64,000 nucleotides of DNA from Streptomyces sp. XM4193 (lineage in GTDB: Bacteria > Actinomycetota > Actinomycetes > Streptomycetales > Streptomycetaceae), in NCBI RefSeq assembly GCF_023072595.1, contig NZ_JALLGK010000001.1:124001-188000 (forward strand), written 5' to 3'. The position numbers were made by a program, and so were the translations under genes. Positions 20,247 through 32,235 of this stretch are shown here, piece after piece (positions within the stretch are counted from its first letter, which is position 1; each line of letters starts with the position of its first letter). The notes under the pieces were generated by a model, which saw only the letters and a list, made by a program, of their open reading frames with translations, ran no database searches and was not told where the DNA came from.

Positions 20247-20968
20247 AGCGGAAGGCTAGGCGAGCGCCGGGGCGAGCGGTAGCTGGGAAATTCTGTGACC
20301 TTGGACTCGGCGTCCTCCGCCGGCGAGGCGGGTAGGCGCCTCTGCCCCGTCCCGCGACCTCAACGGGCGGTGCGTACGGGGGATTTCACCCGTTTCCGCC
20401 GCAACGGAACCGGACGCCCGACCACGGCTCCGACCACGACCCGAGCGGCGCAGCCAGCCTGCGCGGGCGCGACGCAGCCGGCCTGCGCGGGCGGCCGACG
20501 CGGGCGCGGTCCGCGACGGGGCTCGGGAGGGTCTTCGGGGCGGGACTCGGGGAGGTTCTTCGGGACTGGGCGCCGGGCCGCGCGTGTCGTCCGGGCGCAC
20601 CGCCGACGGCCGCCCCTGCTGCGCCGTCGGGGCAACGGCCTTGCCCGCGGGCCCGGTTGGTCGGGCCGGGCCCGCGGTGGCCTTGACGGAACCCGGCGGG
20701 ACGGTCCGTGCCGCGTCGCACCGGATCAGGTCGTCCGTCGCGCCACAGCCTCGCCCGCCGCCCCGGTCGGACGCATCCACCGACGGTGCCGCTCCTGCCC
20801 CCGCCGGTCGGCGGGGTGCGCAGAGCGAACGCACCCCCGTACCCGCGCGAAAGCCCCCGAACCGTACGCGAACCGGGCCCGGTGCGCGCCCGCGTCTCCC
20901 GCACCCGGGCGGACGACGCGGCGGCACCGGTGCGCACGGATGTTCACCGGCGGGGCAGACTGCGGGGC
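20247..20968. other. Long gene-free divergent region between mutA and cobF
   Basis: About 720 bp. Apart from short GCAGCC/TGCGCGGGC repeats near 20450-20500, it contains only arginine-rich shadow frames. I looked for a cobalamin riboswitch (both flanking functions are B12-related) and did not recognise its conserved B12-box on either strand. Confidence 0.5.
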
Positions 20969-21781
20969 GTGAGACGCATCCTCGTGATCGGCATCGGCGC
21001 CGGCGATCCCGAACATCTGACCCTCCAGGCCGTCCGCGCGCTCGGTGCGGCGGACGTCTTCTTCCTGCTCGGCAAGGGGGAGGAGAAGCAGGAGCTGATC
21101 GACCTCCGCACCGGCATGCTGCGCGAGCACGCGCGGCCCGGACACCGCGTCGTCGAGGCCCGTGATCCCGAACGCGACCGCACCCCCGCGCGCTACGCCG
21201 CCGAGATCGACGAATGGCGCCGACGCCGCGGCGACCTGTACGAGGCGATGATCCGGGACGAACTGGCCGAGGACGGCTGCGGCGCCTTCCTGGTCTGGGG
21301 CGACCCCTCGCTCTACGACTCGACGCTGGCCGTCCTGGACGACGTGCTGGCCCGCGGCCGGATCACCTTCGAGCACGAGGTGGTCCCCGGGGTCAGCAGC
21401 GTCTCCACCCTCGCCGCACAGCACCGCATCGGCCTCAACCGGGTCGGCCGCGCCTTCCAGGTGACGACCGGCCGACGTCTGGCGGCGGGCTTCCCGAGCG
21501 GCGTGGACGACGCCGTGGTGATGCTGGACGCCCGGCACGCGTTCAGCCTCCTGCCGCCCGAGGAACAGGCGGAGTTGGACATCTACTGGGGCGCGTACCT
21601 CGGCACGGACGACGAACTCCTGGTGAGCGGGCCCCTGGCCGAGAAGGCCGCCGAGATCGAGGAGGTGCGCACGGCCGCCCGCGCCCGCAAGGGCTGGATC
21701 ATGGACACCTATCTGCTGCGCCGCCGCGACCCGAGCCCCGGCCCGGCACCGAAGCCGACCCCGGGCAGCGCGTCCGCCTGA
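20969..21781 (+). CDS. cobF: Precorrin-6A synthase (deacetylating) CobF
   Basis: 270 residues, tetrapyrrole methyltransferase fold. ILVIGIGAGDPEHLTLQA, the FLVWGDPSLYDST loop and the EVVPGVSSVS segment are typical. CobF methylates C1 of precorrin-5 and releases acetate in the aerobic cobalamin pathway. GTG at 20969. It stands alone rather than in a cob operon, facing away from the B12-dependent mutase genes. Confidence 0.9.
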   Translation: MRRILVIGIGAGDPEHLTLQAVRALGAADVFFLLGKGEEKQELIDLRTGMLREHARPGHRVVEARDPERDRTPARYAAEIDEWRRRRGDLYEAMIRDELAEDGCGAFLVWGDPSLYDSTLAVLDDVLARGRITFEHEVVPGVSSVSTLAAQHRIGLNRVGRAFQVTTGRRLAAGFPSGVDDAVVMLDARHAFSLLPPEEQAELDIYWGAYLGTDDELLVSGPLAEKAAEIEEVRTAARARKGWIMDTYLLRRRDPSPGPAPKPTPGSASA

Positions 21782-21977
21782 TCCGCCGGCCGCGGTCCGC
21801 GCACCGCGCCGGGGTCCGCCCGTCCCCGCCGGGCCGCGAGCCACCGGCTCCGCAGGCGCCCACCGGCCGCCTCCTCTCCCACGCCTGCCGCGCCTGCCGC
21901 GCCTGCCGCGATGAGTTTTCGCCTCCGCGACGGTCACACCTCACGAGTACGCCGCACCGCACCTTCCGGAGGACGCC

Positions 21978-22451
21978 ATGACCGCCCGCCCCGCCACCGA
22001 GCCCGAGATCGTCGAGATCGCGCAGACCCCGACCGTGGTCGTGCGCGACCGGGTCGCCTTCGCCGACTTCGCGGAGTTCTTCGACCGCAGCTTCCCGCTG
22101 CTGGCCGACGCCGTCGTCGCCCAGGGGCTCACCATCACCGGTCCCGCCTTCTCCCGCTACCACGGCGAGATCACCGAAACCGCGGACGTGGAGGCCGGAT
22201 TCCCGGTCGACCGGGCGCCCGAGCCGGACGGCAGGGTCACCGCGAGCACCCTGCCCGGCGGCCGGGTCGCCCGCCTGGTGCACGTCGGTTCCTACGACGG
22301 ACTCCCGGACGCCTGGGCCGCGTTGGAGTCCTGGATCGCCGGGCAGGAACTGGCCGAGCGGGACGACTTCTGGGAGGTGTACACCACCGAGCCCACCCCG
22401 GAGACGGACCCGGCCGACCTGCACACGGAGCTCAACAGGCCCCTGGCCTGA
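21978..22451 (+). CDS. GyrI-like effector-binding domain protein
   Basis: 157 residues. VEIAQTPTVVVRDRVAFADF, PAFSRYHGEI, GGRVARLVHVGSYDGLPDAW and FWEVYTTEP are the pattern of stand-alone GyrI/SOUL-like small-molecule-binding domains (AraC/BmrR effector fold). There is no DNA-binding part. Ligand unknown. ATG follows GGAGGACGCC. Confidence 0.8.
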   Translation: MTARPATEPEIVEIAQTPTVVVRDRVAFADFAEFFDRSFPLLADAVVAQGLTITGPAFSRYHGEITETADVEAGFPVDRAPEPDGRVTASTLPGGRVARLVHVGSYDGLPDAWAALESWIAGQELAERDDFWEVYTTEPTPETDPADLHTELNRPLA

Positions 22452-22610
22452 GCCCCGTCGCACCAACGCAACGCACGGACCGTCGCGCACGCGGGGCGCA
22501 CACCGTCAGTTGCCGCGGCCCGGGGCTGTTGCGCCTCGGGTGCGCGGCAACATCCCGCAACACCCCGCGACATCCCGCAACAAGCGGCAGCACTGCCGCA
22601 ACAAGAAGAA

Positions 22611-22632
22611 GACCCCGGCCGAGGCCGGGGTC
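22611..22632 (-). terminator. Terminator of tRNA-Leu
   Basis: A 10-bp perfect stem (GACCCCGGCC and its complement) with a 2-nt loop. On the minus strand it is followed by TTCTTCTTGTTG, a U-rich tail, so it ends the tRNA-Leu transcript. Confidence 0.85.
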
Positions 22633-22640
22633 TCTCTCTG

Positions 22641-22724
22641 TGCGCGAGGGGGGAGTTGAACCCCCACGCCCTTTCGGGCACTGGAACCTGAATCCAGCGC
22701 GTCTGCCTATTCCGCCACCCGCGC
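22641..22724 (-). tRNA. tRNA-Leu (anticodon CAG)
   Basis: 84-nt class II tRNA. The acceptor GCGCGGG pairs with CTCGCGC, the anticodon loop ATTCAGG gives CAG (Leu, codon CUG), the variable arm GCCC-GAAA-GGGC is long, the T-arm is TTCAACT and the discriminator is A73. CCA is not encoded. It is a normal decoding tRNA and a useful contrast to the aberrant array at 43340-43652. Confidence 0.97.
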
Positions 22725-23134
22725 ATGGGTGTTGCCTTCGACACACACATCCGTTCGGGGGCTTGCTTTATCCCGATCGGTGTGGGCGCCTCTCGACTTC
22801 CAGAAGATTAGCACGCTCCGGGCGGTGGTTTCACATCCGTATCCCGGCCCCCGTCCAGGGTGCCCGGGTGCTGCGGCCCGGCGGCCCGCACAACTGTCCA
22901 CAGTCCCTGCGACTGTGGGGGACACTGGTATCGGAGCCCTCTACGATCCCGTGTGACGGGTAACACCCGCTCATCGCACCACGAAGCGGAACCAGTGCAT
23001 TTCTCCGCGCGTGGATACGATCAGTGGGACTCGTGCGCCGTCGCGGGGCACAGCAGTTCGGTCCAGTGCCGTGATGGCCCAGCCAGGCCGTCGCGGCGTA
23101 CTAGAGCACTAGGCAGTGGGGAAGTAGGTGCATC
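22725..23134. other. Gene-free region upstream of fhaA
   Basis: About 410 bp. It must contain the tRNA-Leu promoter (minus) and the promoter of the fhaA-pknB cluster (plus), but I cannot assign -35/-10 pairs with confidence. One CTGTCCACA (22894-22902) matches the Streptomyces DnaA-box consensus. Confidence 0.45.
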
Positions 23135-23986
23135 GTGGGAGTTCTCAAACGCTTCGAGCAGCGACTCGAGGGTCTCGTCAACGGCACCTTTGCCAAGGTG
23201 TTCAAGTCCGAGGTGCAGCCGGTGGAGATCGCGGGCGCGCTCCAGCGCGAGTGCGACAACAACGCCACCATCTGGAACCGCGACCGCACCGTGGTCCCGA
23301 ACGACTTCATCGTCGAGCTGAGCGCGCCCGACCACGAGCGGCTCAGCCCGTACTCGGGGCAGCTGGGCGACGAGCTGGCCGGGATGGTCAGGGAGTACGC
23401 CAAGCAGCAGCGCTACACCTTCATGGGCACCATCAAGGTGCATCTGGAGAAGGCCGAGGACCTCGACACCGGCCTCTACCGGGTGCGCAGCCGCACCCTG
23501 GCCGCCAGCGCCTCGCAGAGCCCGCAGGCCCAGCCCGGCCAGTCGGAGCGGCAGGGCGGATGGCCGGGCAGCGGCGGGCCCAGCGGCCCGACGGTCGGCG
23601 GCTCCTCCGGAGTGCCCAACGGCGCCCCTCCGATGCCGTCCGGCGCCCCCAAGATGCCGAGCACCCCGCCTCCGGTCGCCGGCGCGGGACCGCTTCCGTC
23701 GAGCCAGACGCGGCGCTGGGTGGAGATCAACGGCCAGCGCCACCAGGTGACGAGCGCGGCCCTGGTCATGGGCCGCTCCACCGAGGCCGACGTGCGGATC
23801 AACGACCCGGGCGTCTCCCGGCGGCACTGCGAGATCCGGCCCGGAAACCCGTCCACGGTGCAGGACTTGGGCTCCACCAACGGCATCGTGGTGGACGGGA
23901 AGCGGTCCACTCACGCTACGCTCCGCGACGGCTCACGGATCCTCGTGGGCAACACCACGATCATTTACCGGCAAGCCGAAGGGTGA
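23135..23986 (+). CDS. fhaA: FhaA: DUF3662 and FHA-domain protein
   Basis: 283 residues. An N-terminal DUF3662 domain (about 1-120: GVLKRFEQRLEGLVNGTFAK) is followed by a Gly/Pro/Ser linker and a C-terminal FHA domain (about 195-275) with GRSTEADVRI, SRRHCEI and DLGSTNG, which binds phosphothreonine. In mycobacteria FhaA works with PknB and the MurJ/RodA peptidoglycan machinery. GTG start; first gene of a co-directional run to pknB. Confidence 0.93.
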   Translation: MGVLKRFEQRLEGLVNGTFAKVFKSEVQPVEIAGALQRECDNNATIWNRDRTVVPNDFIVELSAPDHERLSPYSGQLGDELAGMVREYAKQQRYTFMGTIKVHLEKAEDLDTGLYRVRSRTLAASASQSPQAQPGQSERQGGWPGSGGPSGPTVGGSSGVPNGAPPMPSGAPKMPSTPPPVAGAGPLPSSQTRRWVEINGQRHQVTSAALVMGRSTEADVRINDPGVSRRHCEIRPGNPSTVQDLGSTNGIVVDGKRSTHATLRDGSRILVGNTTIIYRQAEG

Positions 23987-23996
23987 AGCGGGGGCA

Positions 23997-24521
23997 ATGT
24001 CAGAGCTGACCCTGACGGTCATGCGGTTGGGTTTTCTCGCCGTGCTGTGGCTGTTCGTCATCGTGGCCGTCCAGGTCATCAGAAGTGACCTGTTCGGCAC
24101 GCGCGTGACCCAGCGCGCGGGACGGCGCGGCCCCGAGCGGCCGGCCGCCGCCCGACCACAACAGGCCGCCCCGCAGCAGCAGGCGGCGAGCCGCGGCGGC
24201 GGACGCGGCGGTCGCACCAAGCGCGGAGCCCCGACCAAACTCGTCGTGTCCGAAGGGTCACTGAGCGGTACGACGGTCGCCCTCCAGGGCCAGACCATCT
24301 CGTTGGGCCGTGCACACGATTCAACAATCGTGCTCGACGACGACTACGCGTCCAGCAGACATGCCAGGATCTATCCGGACCGCGACGGGCAGTGGATCGT
24401 CGAGGACCTCGGATCCACCAACGGCACCTACCTTGACCGGACCCGACTCACGACACCGACGCCGATTCCGCCCGGAGCGCCGATCCGCATCGGCAAAACG
24501 GTCATCGAGCTGCGGAAGTAG
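23997..24521 (+). CDS. fhaB: FhaB/FipA-type membrane-anchored FHA protein
   Basis: 174 residues: an N-terminal transmembrane helix (about 7-27), a basic Gln/Gly/Arg linker and an FHA domain with LGRAHDSTIVLDDDYASSRH and DLGSTNGTYLD. It is a phosphothreonine-reader partner of PknA/PknB in cell-wall and division control. It starts 10 bp after fhaA. Confidence 0.92.
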   Translation: MSELTLTVMRLGFLAVLWLFVIVAVQVIRSDLFGTRVTQRAGRRGPERPAAARPQQAAPQQQAASRGGGRGGRTKRGAPTKLVVSEGSLSGTTVALQGQTISLGRAHDSTIVLDDDYASSRHARIYPDRDGQWIVEDLGSTNGTYLDRTRLTTPTPIPPGAPIRIGKTVIELRK

Positions 24522-24550
24522 ACGAACATGACGACCGGAGGGTGGGCACC

Positions 24551-26092
24551 GTGCGGATGTACCCCGAGCAAACGGGCGAGGTGCGCATGAGCCTGGCACT
24601 GCGATTCGCCGCCGGATCACACGACGGCATGATCCGCGAGCACAACGAGGACTCCGGTTACGCCGGTCCCCGGCTGCTCGCGGTCGCCGACGGCATGGGC
24701 GGCCAGGCGGCCGGCGAGGTCGCCAGCTCCGAGGTGATCTCCACCATCGTCGAGCTGGACGAGGACGTCCCCGGCTCCGACATCCTCACCACGCTCGGCA
24801 GCTCGGTGGCCCGCGCCAACGAGCAGCTGCGCGTGATGGTCGAGGAGGACCCGCAGCTGGAGGGCATGGGCACCACGCTCACCGCCCTGCTCTGGACCGG
24901 TCAGCGCCTCGGCCTCGTCCACGTCGGCGACTCCCGCGCGTATCTGCTGCGGGACGGCGTACTGACCCAGATCACCCAGGACCACACCTGGGTGCAGCGG
25001 CTGGTCGACGAGGGCCGGATCACCGAGGAAGAGGCCACCACCCACCCCCAACGCTCCCTGCTGATGCGGGCGTTGGGCAGCGGCGACCATGTCGAGCCGG
25101 ACCTCTCGGTGCGCGAGGTGCGCGCCGGGGACCGCTATCTGATCTGCTCCGACGGACTCTCCGGCGTCGTCAGCCACCAGACGCTGGAGGACACCCTCTC
25201 CAGCTACCAGGGCCCGCAGGAGACCGTCGAGGAGCTGATCCAGCTCGCTCTGCGCGGCGGCGGCCCGGACAACATCACGGTGATCATCGCGGACGTCCTG
25301 GACGTCGACGCCGACGACACCCTCGCCGCGGCCCAGCTCAACGACACCCCGGTCGTCGTCGGCGCCGTCGCGGAGAACCAGCAGCAGTCCGGCGGGGCCT
25401 CGCTCCAGACACCGGCCGGTCGGGCGGCCGAGCTGCGCCGCAGCCAGCAGGCCGTGCCCCCGCAGTCCGCGCCCACCCCGCCGGAGGGCAGCTTCGGCCC
25501 GCCCGGCAGCGGTACCGGCGCCGCCGCCCCGCCGCCGCACGACGGCGGATACGGCGGGGCCTACCAGGACCCGCCCCCGCGCCGCGGTCGGTGGATCAAG
25601 CGCTCCCTGCTGATCGCACTGGTGCTGGCGGTGATCGGCGGCGGGCTGTACGCCGGCTGGCGGTGGACGAAGACGCAGTACTTCGTCGGCGCGGACGGCG
25701 ACCGGGTCGCCCTCTACCAGGGCATCAGCCAGAAGCTGGCCTGGATAGACCTGAGCAGCGTCCAGGAGCGCACCGGCGTCGAACTCAAGTACCTGCCGAA
25801 GTGGCAGCGCGACGACGTGCAGGCCACCATCACGATGGACAGCCGCGAGCAGGCCGAGGACAAGATCGGCGCGCTCCGCAACCAGGCGGAGGTCTGCAAG
25901 ATCGTCACCGACGAGCGTCCGTCGGACAGCGGCAAGGACAGCGACGAGATCGGTTCGCAGTTCGGCACGGCCAACCAGGACGACAAGGACAAGAAAGACG
26001 GCAAGGACGGCAAGGACTCCGAAAGCACCGATCCCGGGCCGGAGTTGACGGAAGAGCAGCAGCGGCTCGCCAAGCATTGCCGGATGCCGTGA
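24551..26092 (+). CDS. pstP: PstP: PP2C-type Ser/Thr phosphatase
   Basis: About 513 residues. The PP2C domain (about 15-250) has the metal-binding motifs NEDSGY, ADGMGGQAAGEV, VGDSRAYLLR and SDGLSG plus GGPDNITVI. It continues into a low-complexity linker, one transmembrane helix (about 350-370) and an extracytoplasmic domain with a Lys/Asp-rich tail. It reverses PknB phosphorylation. GTG at 24551 sits 8 nt after GGAGGG; ATG at 24557 or 24587 are alternatives. Confidence 0.94.
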   Translation: MRMYPEQTGEVRMSLALRFAAGSHDGMIREHNEDSGYAGPRLLAVADGMGGQAAGEVASSEVISTIVELDEDVPGSDILTTLGSSVARANEQLRVMVEEDPQLEGMGTTLTALLWTGQRLGLVHVGDSRAYLLRDGVLTQITQDHTWVQRLVDEGRITEEEATTHPQRSLLMRALGSGDHVEPDLSVREVRAGDRYLICSDGLSGVVSHQTLEDTLSSYQGPQETVEELIQLALRGGGPDNITVIIADVLDVDADDTLAAAQLNDTPVVVGAVAENQQQSGGASLQTPAGRAAELRRSQQAVPPQSAPTPPEGSFGPPGSGTGAAAPPPHDGGYGGAYQDPPPRRGRWIKRSLLIALVLAVIGGGLYAGWRWTKTQYFVGADGDRVALYQGISQKLAWIDLSSVQERTGVELKYLPKWQRDDVQATITMDSREQAEDKIGALRNQAEVCKIVTDERPSDSGKDSDEIGSQFGTANQDDKDKKDGKDGKDSESTDPGPELTEEQQRLAKHCRMP

Positions 26093-26105
26093 GGGTCACT
26101 GAGCG

Positions 26106-27491
26106 ATGAGTTTCAATCTCGGGAACACCACCGTCTCCTCCGGTGGTCCGCCCAGCCGACGCAACACCGAGCTGGCGCTTCTGGTCTTCGCCGTCCTGGT
26201 GCCCGTCTTCGCGTACGCCAACGTCGGCCTCGCGATGGACGGCACCATACCGGCGGGCATGCTCGGCTACGGCCTGGGCCTCGGCCTGCTGGCCGGCGTC
26301 ACGCACCTGGTGGTGCGCAAGTTCGCCCCGTACGCCGACCCGTTGATGCTGCCGATCGCCACGCTGCTCAACGGGCTCGGGCTGGTGCTGATCTGGCGCC
26401 TCGACCAGGAGCCCGCGCTCAAGCCGTACAACGCCGCCCCGACTCAGCTGATGTGGTCGGCGCTCGGTGTCGCGCTCTTCGTGGGCGTGCTGGTCACCCT
26501 CAAGGACCACCGCATCCTCCAGCGCTACACCTACATCTCGATGGCGGTGGCGCTGGTACTGCTGACGCTGCCGGTCTTCTTCCCGCCGGTCAACGGCGCA
26601 CGGATCTGGGTCACCATTCCGGGCGTGGGTTCGCTGCAGCCCGGTGAGTTCGCCAAGATCGTCATCACCGTCTTCTTCGCCGGCTATCTGATGGTCAAGC
26701 GGGACGCGCTGGCGCTGGCCAGCCGCCGCTTCATGGGCCTGTACCTGCCGCGCGGACGGGACCTCGGCCCGATCCTGGCGATCTGGCTGCTGAGCCTGAT
26801 GATCCTGGTCGTCGAGACCGACCTCGGCACCTCGCTGCTCTTCTTCGGCATGTTCGTGGTGATGCTCTACGTCGCCACCGAGCGCACCAGTTGGATCATC
26901 TTCGGTCTGCTGCTGTCCACGGCCGGCGCGGTCTTCGTCGCCTCCGTCAACAGCCACGTCGGCGACCGCGTGCACAACTGGCTGAACCCGCTGGAGCTGC
27001 AGAACGGCGGTGTCACCGAGACCGCCCAGGCGATGTACTCCTTCGGCTCCGGCGGGCTGCTCGGCTCCGGCCTCGGCCAGGGCTTCTCGCGGCTCATCGG
27101 CGGTATCGCCACCAAGAGCGACTACATCCTCGCGACGATCGGCGAAGAGCTGGGCCTGGCCGGGCTGATGGCGATCATCCTGCTCTACGGTCTGCTCATC
27201 GAGCGCGGCATCCGTACCGCCCTCGCGGCCCGCGACCCGTTCGGCAAGCTGCTGGCGGTCGGGCTCTCCGGCGCCTTCGCCATCCAGATCTTCGTGGTCG
27301 CCGGCGGTGTCACCGGGCTGATTCCGCTGACCGGTATGACGATGCCCTTCCTCGCACAGGGCGGTTCCTCGGTCATCGCCAACTGGGCGCTGGTGGCGAT
27401 CCTGTTGAGGATCAGCGACACGGCCCGACGGCCGGCCCCCGCGCCCGCACACAATCCCGATGTCGAGATGACCCAGGTGGTGAAGCCGTGA
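26106..27491 (+). CDS. rodA: RodA/FtsW SEDS-family peptidoglycan polymerase
   Basis: 461-residue polytopic SEDS protein with about 10 helices. The family signature runs through LPVFFPPVNGARIWVTIPG, GEFAKI and the C-terminal GMTMPFLAQGGSS. It polymerises lipid II into glycan strands with the class B PBP encoded next, whose start overlaps its stop (GTGA). The gene context is the RodA/FtsW paralogue of the pknB cluster, not the dcw-cluster FtsW. Confidence 0.93.
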   Translation: MSFNLGNTTVSSGGPPSRRNTELALLVFAVLVPVFAYANVGLAMDGTIPAGMLGYGLGLGLLAGVTHLVVRKFAPYADPLMLPIATLLNGLGLVLIWRLDQEPALKPYNAAPTQLMWSALGVALFVGVLVTLKDHRILQRYTYISMAVALVLLTLPVFFPPVNGARIWVTIPGVGSLQPGEFAKIVITVFFAGYLMVKRDALALASRRFMGLYLPRGRDLGPILAIWLLSLMILVVETDLGTSLLFFGMFVVMLYVATERTSWIIFGLLLSTAGAVFVASVNSHVGDRVHNWLNPLELQNGGVTETAQAMYSFGSGGLLGSGLGQGFSRLIGGIATKSDYILATIGEELGLAGLMAIILLYGLLIERGIRTALAARDPFGKLLAVGLSGAFAIQIFVVAGGVTGLIPLTGMTMPFLAQGGSSVIANWALVAILLRISDTARRPAPAPAHNPDVEMTQVVKP

Positions 27492-28942
27492 ACAAGCCCC
27501 TGCGTCGGGTCGCGATTTTCTGCGGGCTGCTGATCATGGCCCTGATGGTCCGGGTGAACTGGGTGCAGTTCGTCCAGGCCGAGGACCTGAAGAACCACGA
27601 GGGCAACCGCCGGGTCGCCATCGAGCGCTACGCCCACCCCCGCGGCAACATCATCGTCGAGGGGAAGTCGATCACCGGTTCCGCCGAGACCTCCGGCAGC
27701 GACTTCGCGTACAAGCGCACCTACAAGGACGGCACCATGTGGGCGCCGATCACCGGTCGCGCCTCCCAGGCGTACGGCGGCACCCAGCTCGAGGAGATCT
27801 ACGACACGATACTCACGGGCAACGACGACCGGCTGTTCTTCAACCGCACGATCGACATGCTCACCGGCAAGCCCCGCGAGGGCGGCAACGTCGTCACCAC
27901 CCTGAACAACGCGGCCCAGCAGGCGGCGTTCAAGGGGCTGGAGGGCAAGAAGGGCGCGGTCGCCGCGCTCGACCCGCAGACCGGCGCGATCCTCGCCCTG
28001 GCCAGCACCCCCTCGTACGACCCCTCCAAGGTCGCCGGAAACTCCAAGGACGACGAGAAGAACTGGGTCGAGCTCAACAAGGACGACGACGACCCGACCC
28101 TGAACCGGGCGCTCCGTCAGACCTACGCCCCCGGTTCGACGTTCAAGGTCGTCACGGCCGCGGCGGCGCTGGAGAGCGGCAAGTACGACGTCGACAAGAA
28201 GACCGGCATCGAGAGCCCGCTCAAGCTGCCGCAGTCCAGCACCATGCTGGGCAACGACAAGATCAACCCGCTCTGCGACAAGGCCACCATGCGCAGGGCG
28301 ATGGAGCTCTCCTGCAACGCCACCTTCGCCGGCATCAGCGACGACGTCGGCAACAAGGCGATGATCGAGCAGGCCGACAAGTTCGGCTTCAACGAAGAGG
28401 TCTTCACCCCGGTCCGCGGCGTCGCCTCCGTCTACCCGGAGGACAACCGCCCGCAGAACGCGATGGCAGGTATCGGCCAGGCGTCCAACCGTGCGACGCC
28501 CCTCCAGATGGCCATGGTCACCGCGGCGATCGCCAACGACGGCAAGTTGATGAAGCCGTACATGGTCGACCGCCTGGAGGGCCCGCGCAGCACGGTCGAG
28601 CAGTTCCAGCCGGAGGAGATCGGCGAGGCCGTCTCCGCCCCGAACGCCAAGAAGCTCCAGGACATGATGGAGTCCGTCGTCGAGCGCGGCACCGGCAGCA
28701 CCGCCCGAATCGACGGTGTGAAGGTCGGCGGCAAGACCGGTACGGCCCAGCGCGGCGAGGAGAACAAGGACAACCCGTACGCGTGGTTCATCTCCTACGC
28801 CAAGGACGACAACGGCTCCCCGGTCGCCGTCGCGGTGGTCGTGGAGGACAGCGAAGCGGCACGCGGCGACATTTCGGGCGGTGGTCTCGCGGCCCCGATC
28901 GCGGTGGATGTGATGAAGGCCATTCTCGACGGCAAGCGCTGA
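27488..28942 (+). CDS. pbpA: PbpA: class B penicillin-binding protein
   Basis: 484 residues. One N-terminal membrane anchor, a dimerisation domain, and a transpeptidase domain with S217-T-F-K (SxxK), SCN and KTGTAQ active-site motifs. It cross-links glycan made by the neighbouring SEDS protein. GTG start in the GTGA overlap with rodA. Confidence 0.95.
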   Translation: MNKPLRRVAIFCGLLIMALMVRVNWVQFVQAEDLKNHEGNRRVAIERYAHPRGNIIVEGKSITGSAETSGSDFAYKRTYKDGTMWAPITGRASQAYGGTQLEEIYDTILTGNDDRLFFNRTIDMLTGKPREGGNVVTTLNNAAQQAAFKGLEGKKGAVAALDPQTGAILALASTPSYDPSKVAGNSKDDEKNWVELNKDDDDPTLNRALRQTYAPGSTFKVVTAAAALESGKYDVDKKTGIESPLKLPQSSTMLGNDKINPLCDKATMRRAMELSCNATFAGISDDVGNKAMIEQADKFGFNEEVFTPVRGVASVYPEDNRPQNAMAGIGQASNRATPLQMAMVTAAIANDGKLMKPYMVDRLEGPRSTVEQFQPEEIGEAVSAPNAKKLQDMMESVVERGTGSTARIDGVKVGGKTGTAQRGEENKDNPYAWFISYAKDDNGSPVAVAVVVEDSEAARGDISGGGLAAPIAVDVMKAILDGKR

Positions 28943-29073
28943 GCACAGTACGGCAGTTGAGCGTCACAGGGGCGTAATAGGCAACCGGTTCGGCCACCTG
29001 GCACGGGTACCGTATGCCCCGAGACAGCGGCTCCGGGTCGAGCGGGCCGAGACGATGTGGAAAGGCCGGAGAT

Positions 29074-31107
<2,034 letters not shown>

Positions 31108-31165
31108 CCGGCCCGGTCCGGCCGCAGCACCGCCCACCGGCGGCGCGGCGGCCGGACCGGACAGC

Positions 31166-31214
31166 ACGAGGGGCCGGTGCGCCTCCCCGGTGGGGAGGCG
31201 GACCGGCCCCTCGT
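31166..31214 (+). terminator. Strong terminator after pknB
   Basis: An outer 13-bp perfect stem (ACGAGGGGCCGGT) encloses an inner GCCTCCCC/GGGGAGGC stem, with a CGTCGTCTCC tail. It closes the fhaA-pknB block. Confidence 0.8.
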
Positions 31215-31518
31215 CGTCTCCTCCGCCCCCCGGACCCGGACGCGGCCGGACCACGACGCCCGTACGGGTACGGCGCGTACGGCGGCCCGCGTACGGCTCG
31301 TACGGCAGGCGTGCTCCCGCGACACGCGGCGGGGGCGGCACGCACGTACGGCCCGCGTCCGCCGCGTCGTGCGGGGTTCAGCGGGCCGTCGTACGTCTCA
31401 ACCGCCGCTCGCCGTACGGCGATCGCGGTCGCGCGCCGTGTGCGGCCCGCCGGGCCCGTCGCGGGCCGGCAGCCGGCACGTGACGGGCGGCGGTGCCGCG
31501 TTCAGCGCCGGACGGGGC
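31215..31518. other. Gene-free stretch between pknB and DUF5324
   Basis: About 300 bp of GC-rich sequence with recurrent CGTACGGC words on both strands. No gene or clear signal. Confidence 0.45.
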
Positions 31519-32235
31519 TCAGCCGGCCCGGTCGCCGCCGGCGGCGTCGCTCTCGGACTGCTTGGCGCGCACCTCGGGGTCGAGCACCGTGCTGCCCTCC
31601 TGGGCGCCCTCGGCGAGGTCCTCGCCGACCTCGGTCGCGGCGGGCGGTTCGACCAGCCAGTCCGGGTTGGCCTGGCGCTCCCACCAGCGGTAGGCGGCGT
31701 ACGCGCCACCTGCCACCAGGCCGACCAGCGCGAGCCGCTTCACGGCCCTGCCGGTGCGGGCGCGCCGGGCGCGGCGCCTGGTCAGCTTGTCGACCTCCGC
31801 GGGCGTGACCTCGCCGCGCAGGGCCGCCAGCGCGGCCGTGGAACGGGCCATCGCCTCGTCCTTGGCGGGGAGCGCCGCCGCCCGGGCGGCCTCCAGCCGG
31901 GGCGCGGCGTACTCGGCGGCGTGCCGGGCCGCCTCACGGGTGCGCTCGGCCGCTTCACGGGTGCGTCCGGCCGCCTTGGTCGCGGCGTCGTCCAGCGCCG
32001 GCGGGAAGGTGTCCCGGGCGTGGCTCAGTCGCGGTGCCACATGGGCCTGGAACTGCTCTCGGGCACTGAGCTGGGCCTGCCGCGCGCTCAGCTGGGCCTG
32101 CTTGGCTCCCAGCTGCGCCTGCTGCGCCGCGTGGCCGACCTTCGGTGCCACCGTGTCCTTGACGGCCTTGACGTGCCGCATACCTTCCTTGGCGCTGCCG
32201 GTAGTCGCGGCGCGCACATCATCGATGCGGGTCAC
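31519..32235 (-). CDS. DUF5324 family helical membrane protein
   Basis: 238 residues. Long Ala/Gln/Glu amphipathic helix with repeated QAQLSAR-type units (about 35-60), then REAAERTREAARHAAEYAAP. One transmembrane helix lies near residue 175 (LALVGLVAGGAYAAY), with an acidic C-terminus after it. This matches the Streptomyces DUF5324 family; function unknown. The GTG at 32235 follows GAGGAGGAGG. Confidence 0.75.
   Translation of the reverse strand: MTRIDDVRAATTGSAKEGMRHVKAVKDTVAPKVGHAAQQAQLGAKQAQLSARQAQLSAREQFQAHVAPRLSHARDTFPPALDDAATKAAGRTREAAERTREAARHAAEYAAPRLEAARAAALPAKDEAMARSTAALAALRGEVTPAEVDKLTRRRARRARTGRAVKRLALVGLVAGGAYAAYRWWERQANPDWLVEPPAATEVGEDLAEGAQEGSTVLDPEVRAKQSESDAAGGDRAG

Noticed and set aside
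20247..20968. Cobalamin riboswitch searched for between mutA and cobF
   Set aside because: I could not recognise the conserved B12-box or supporting hairpins on either strand.
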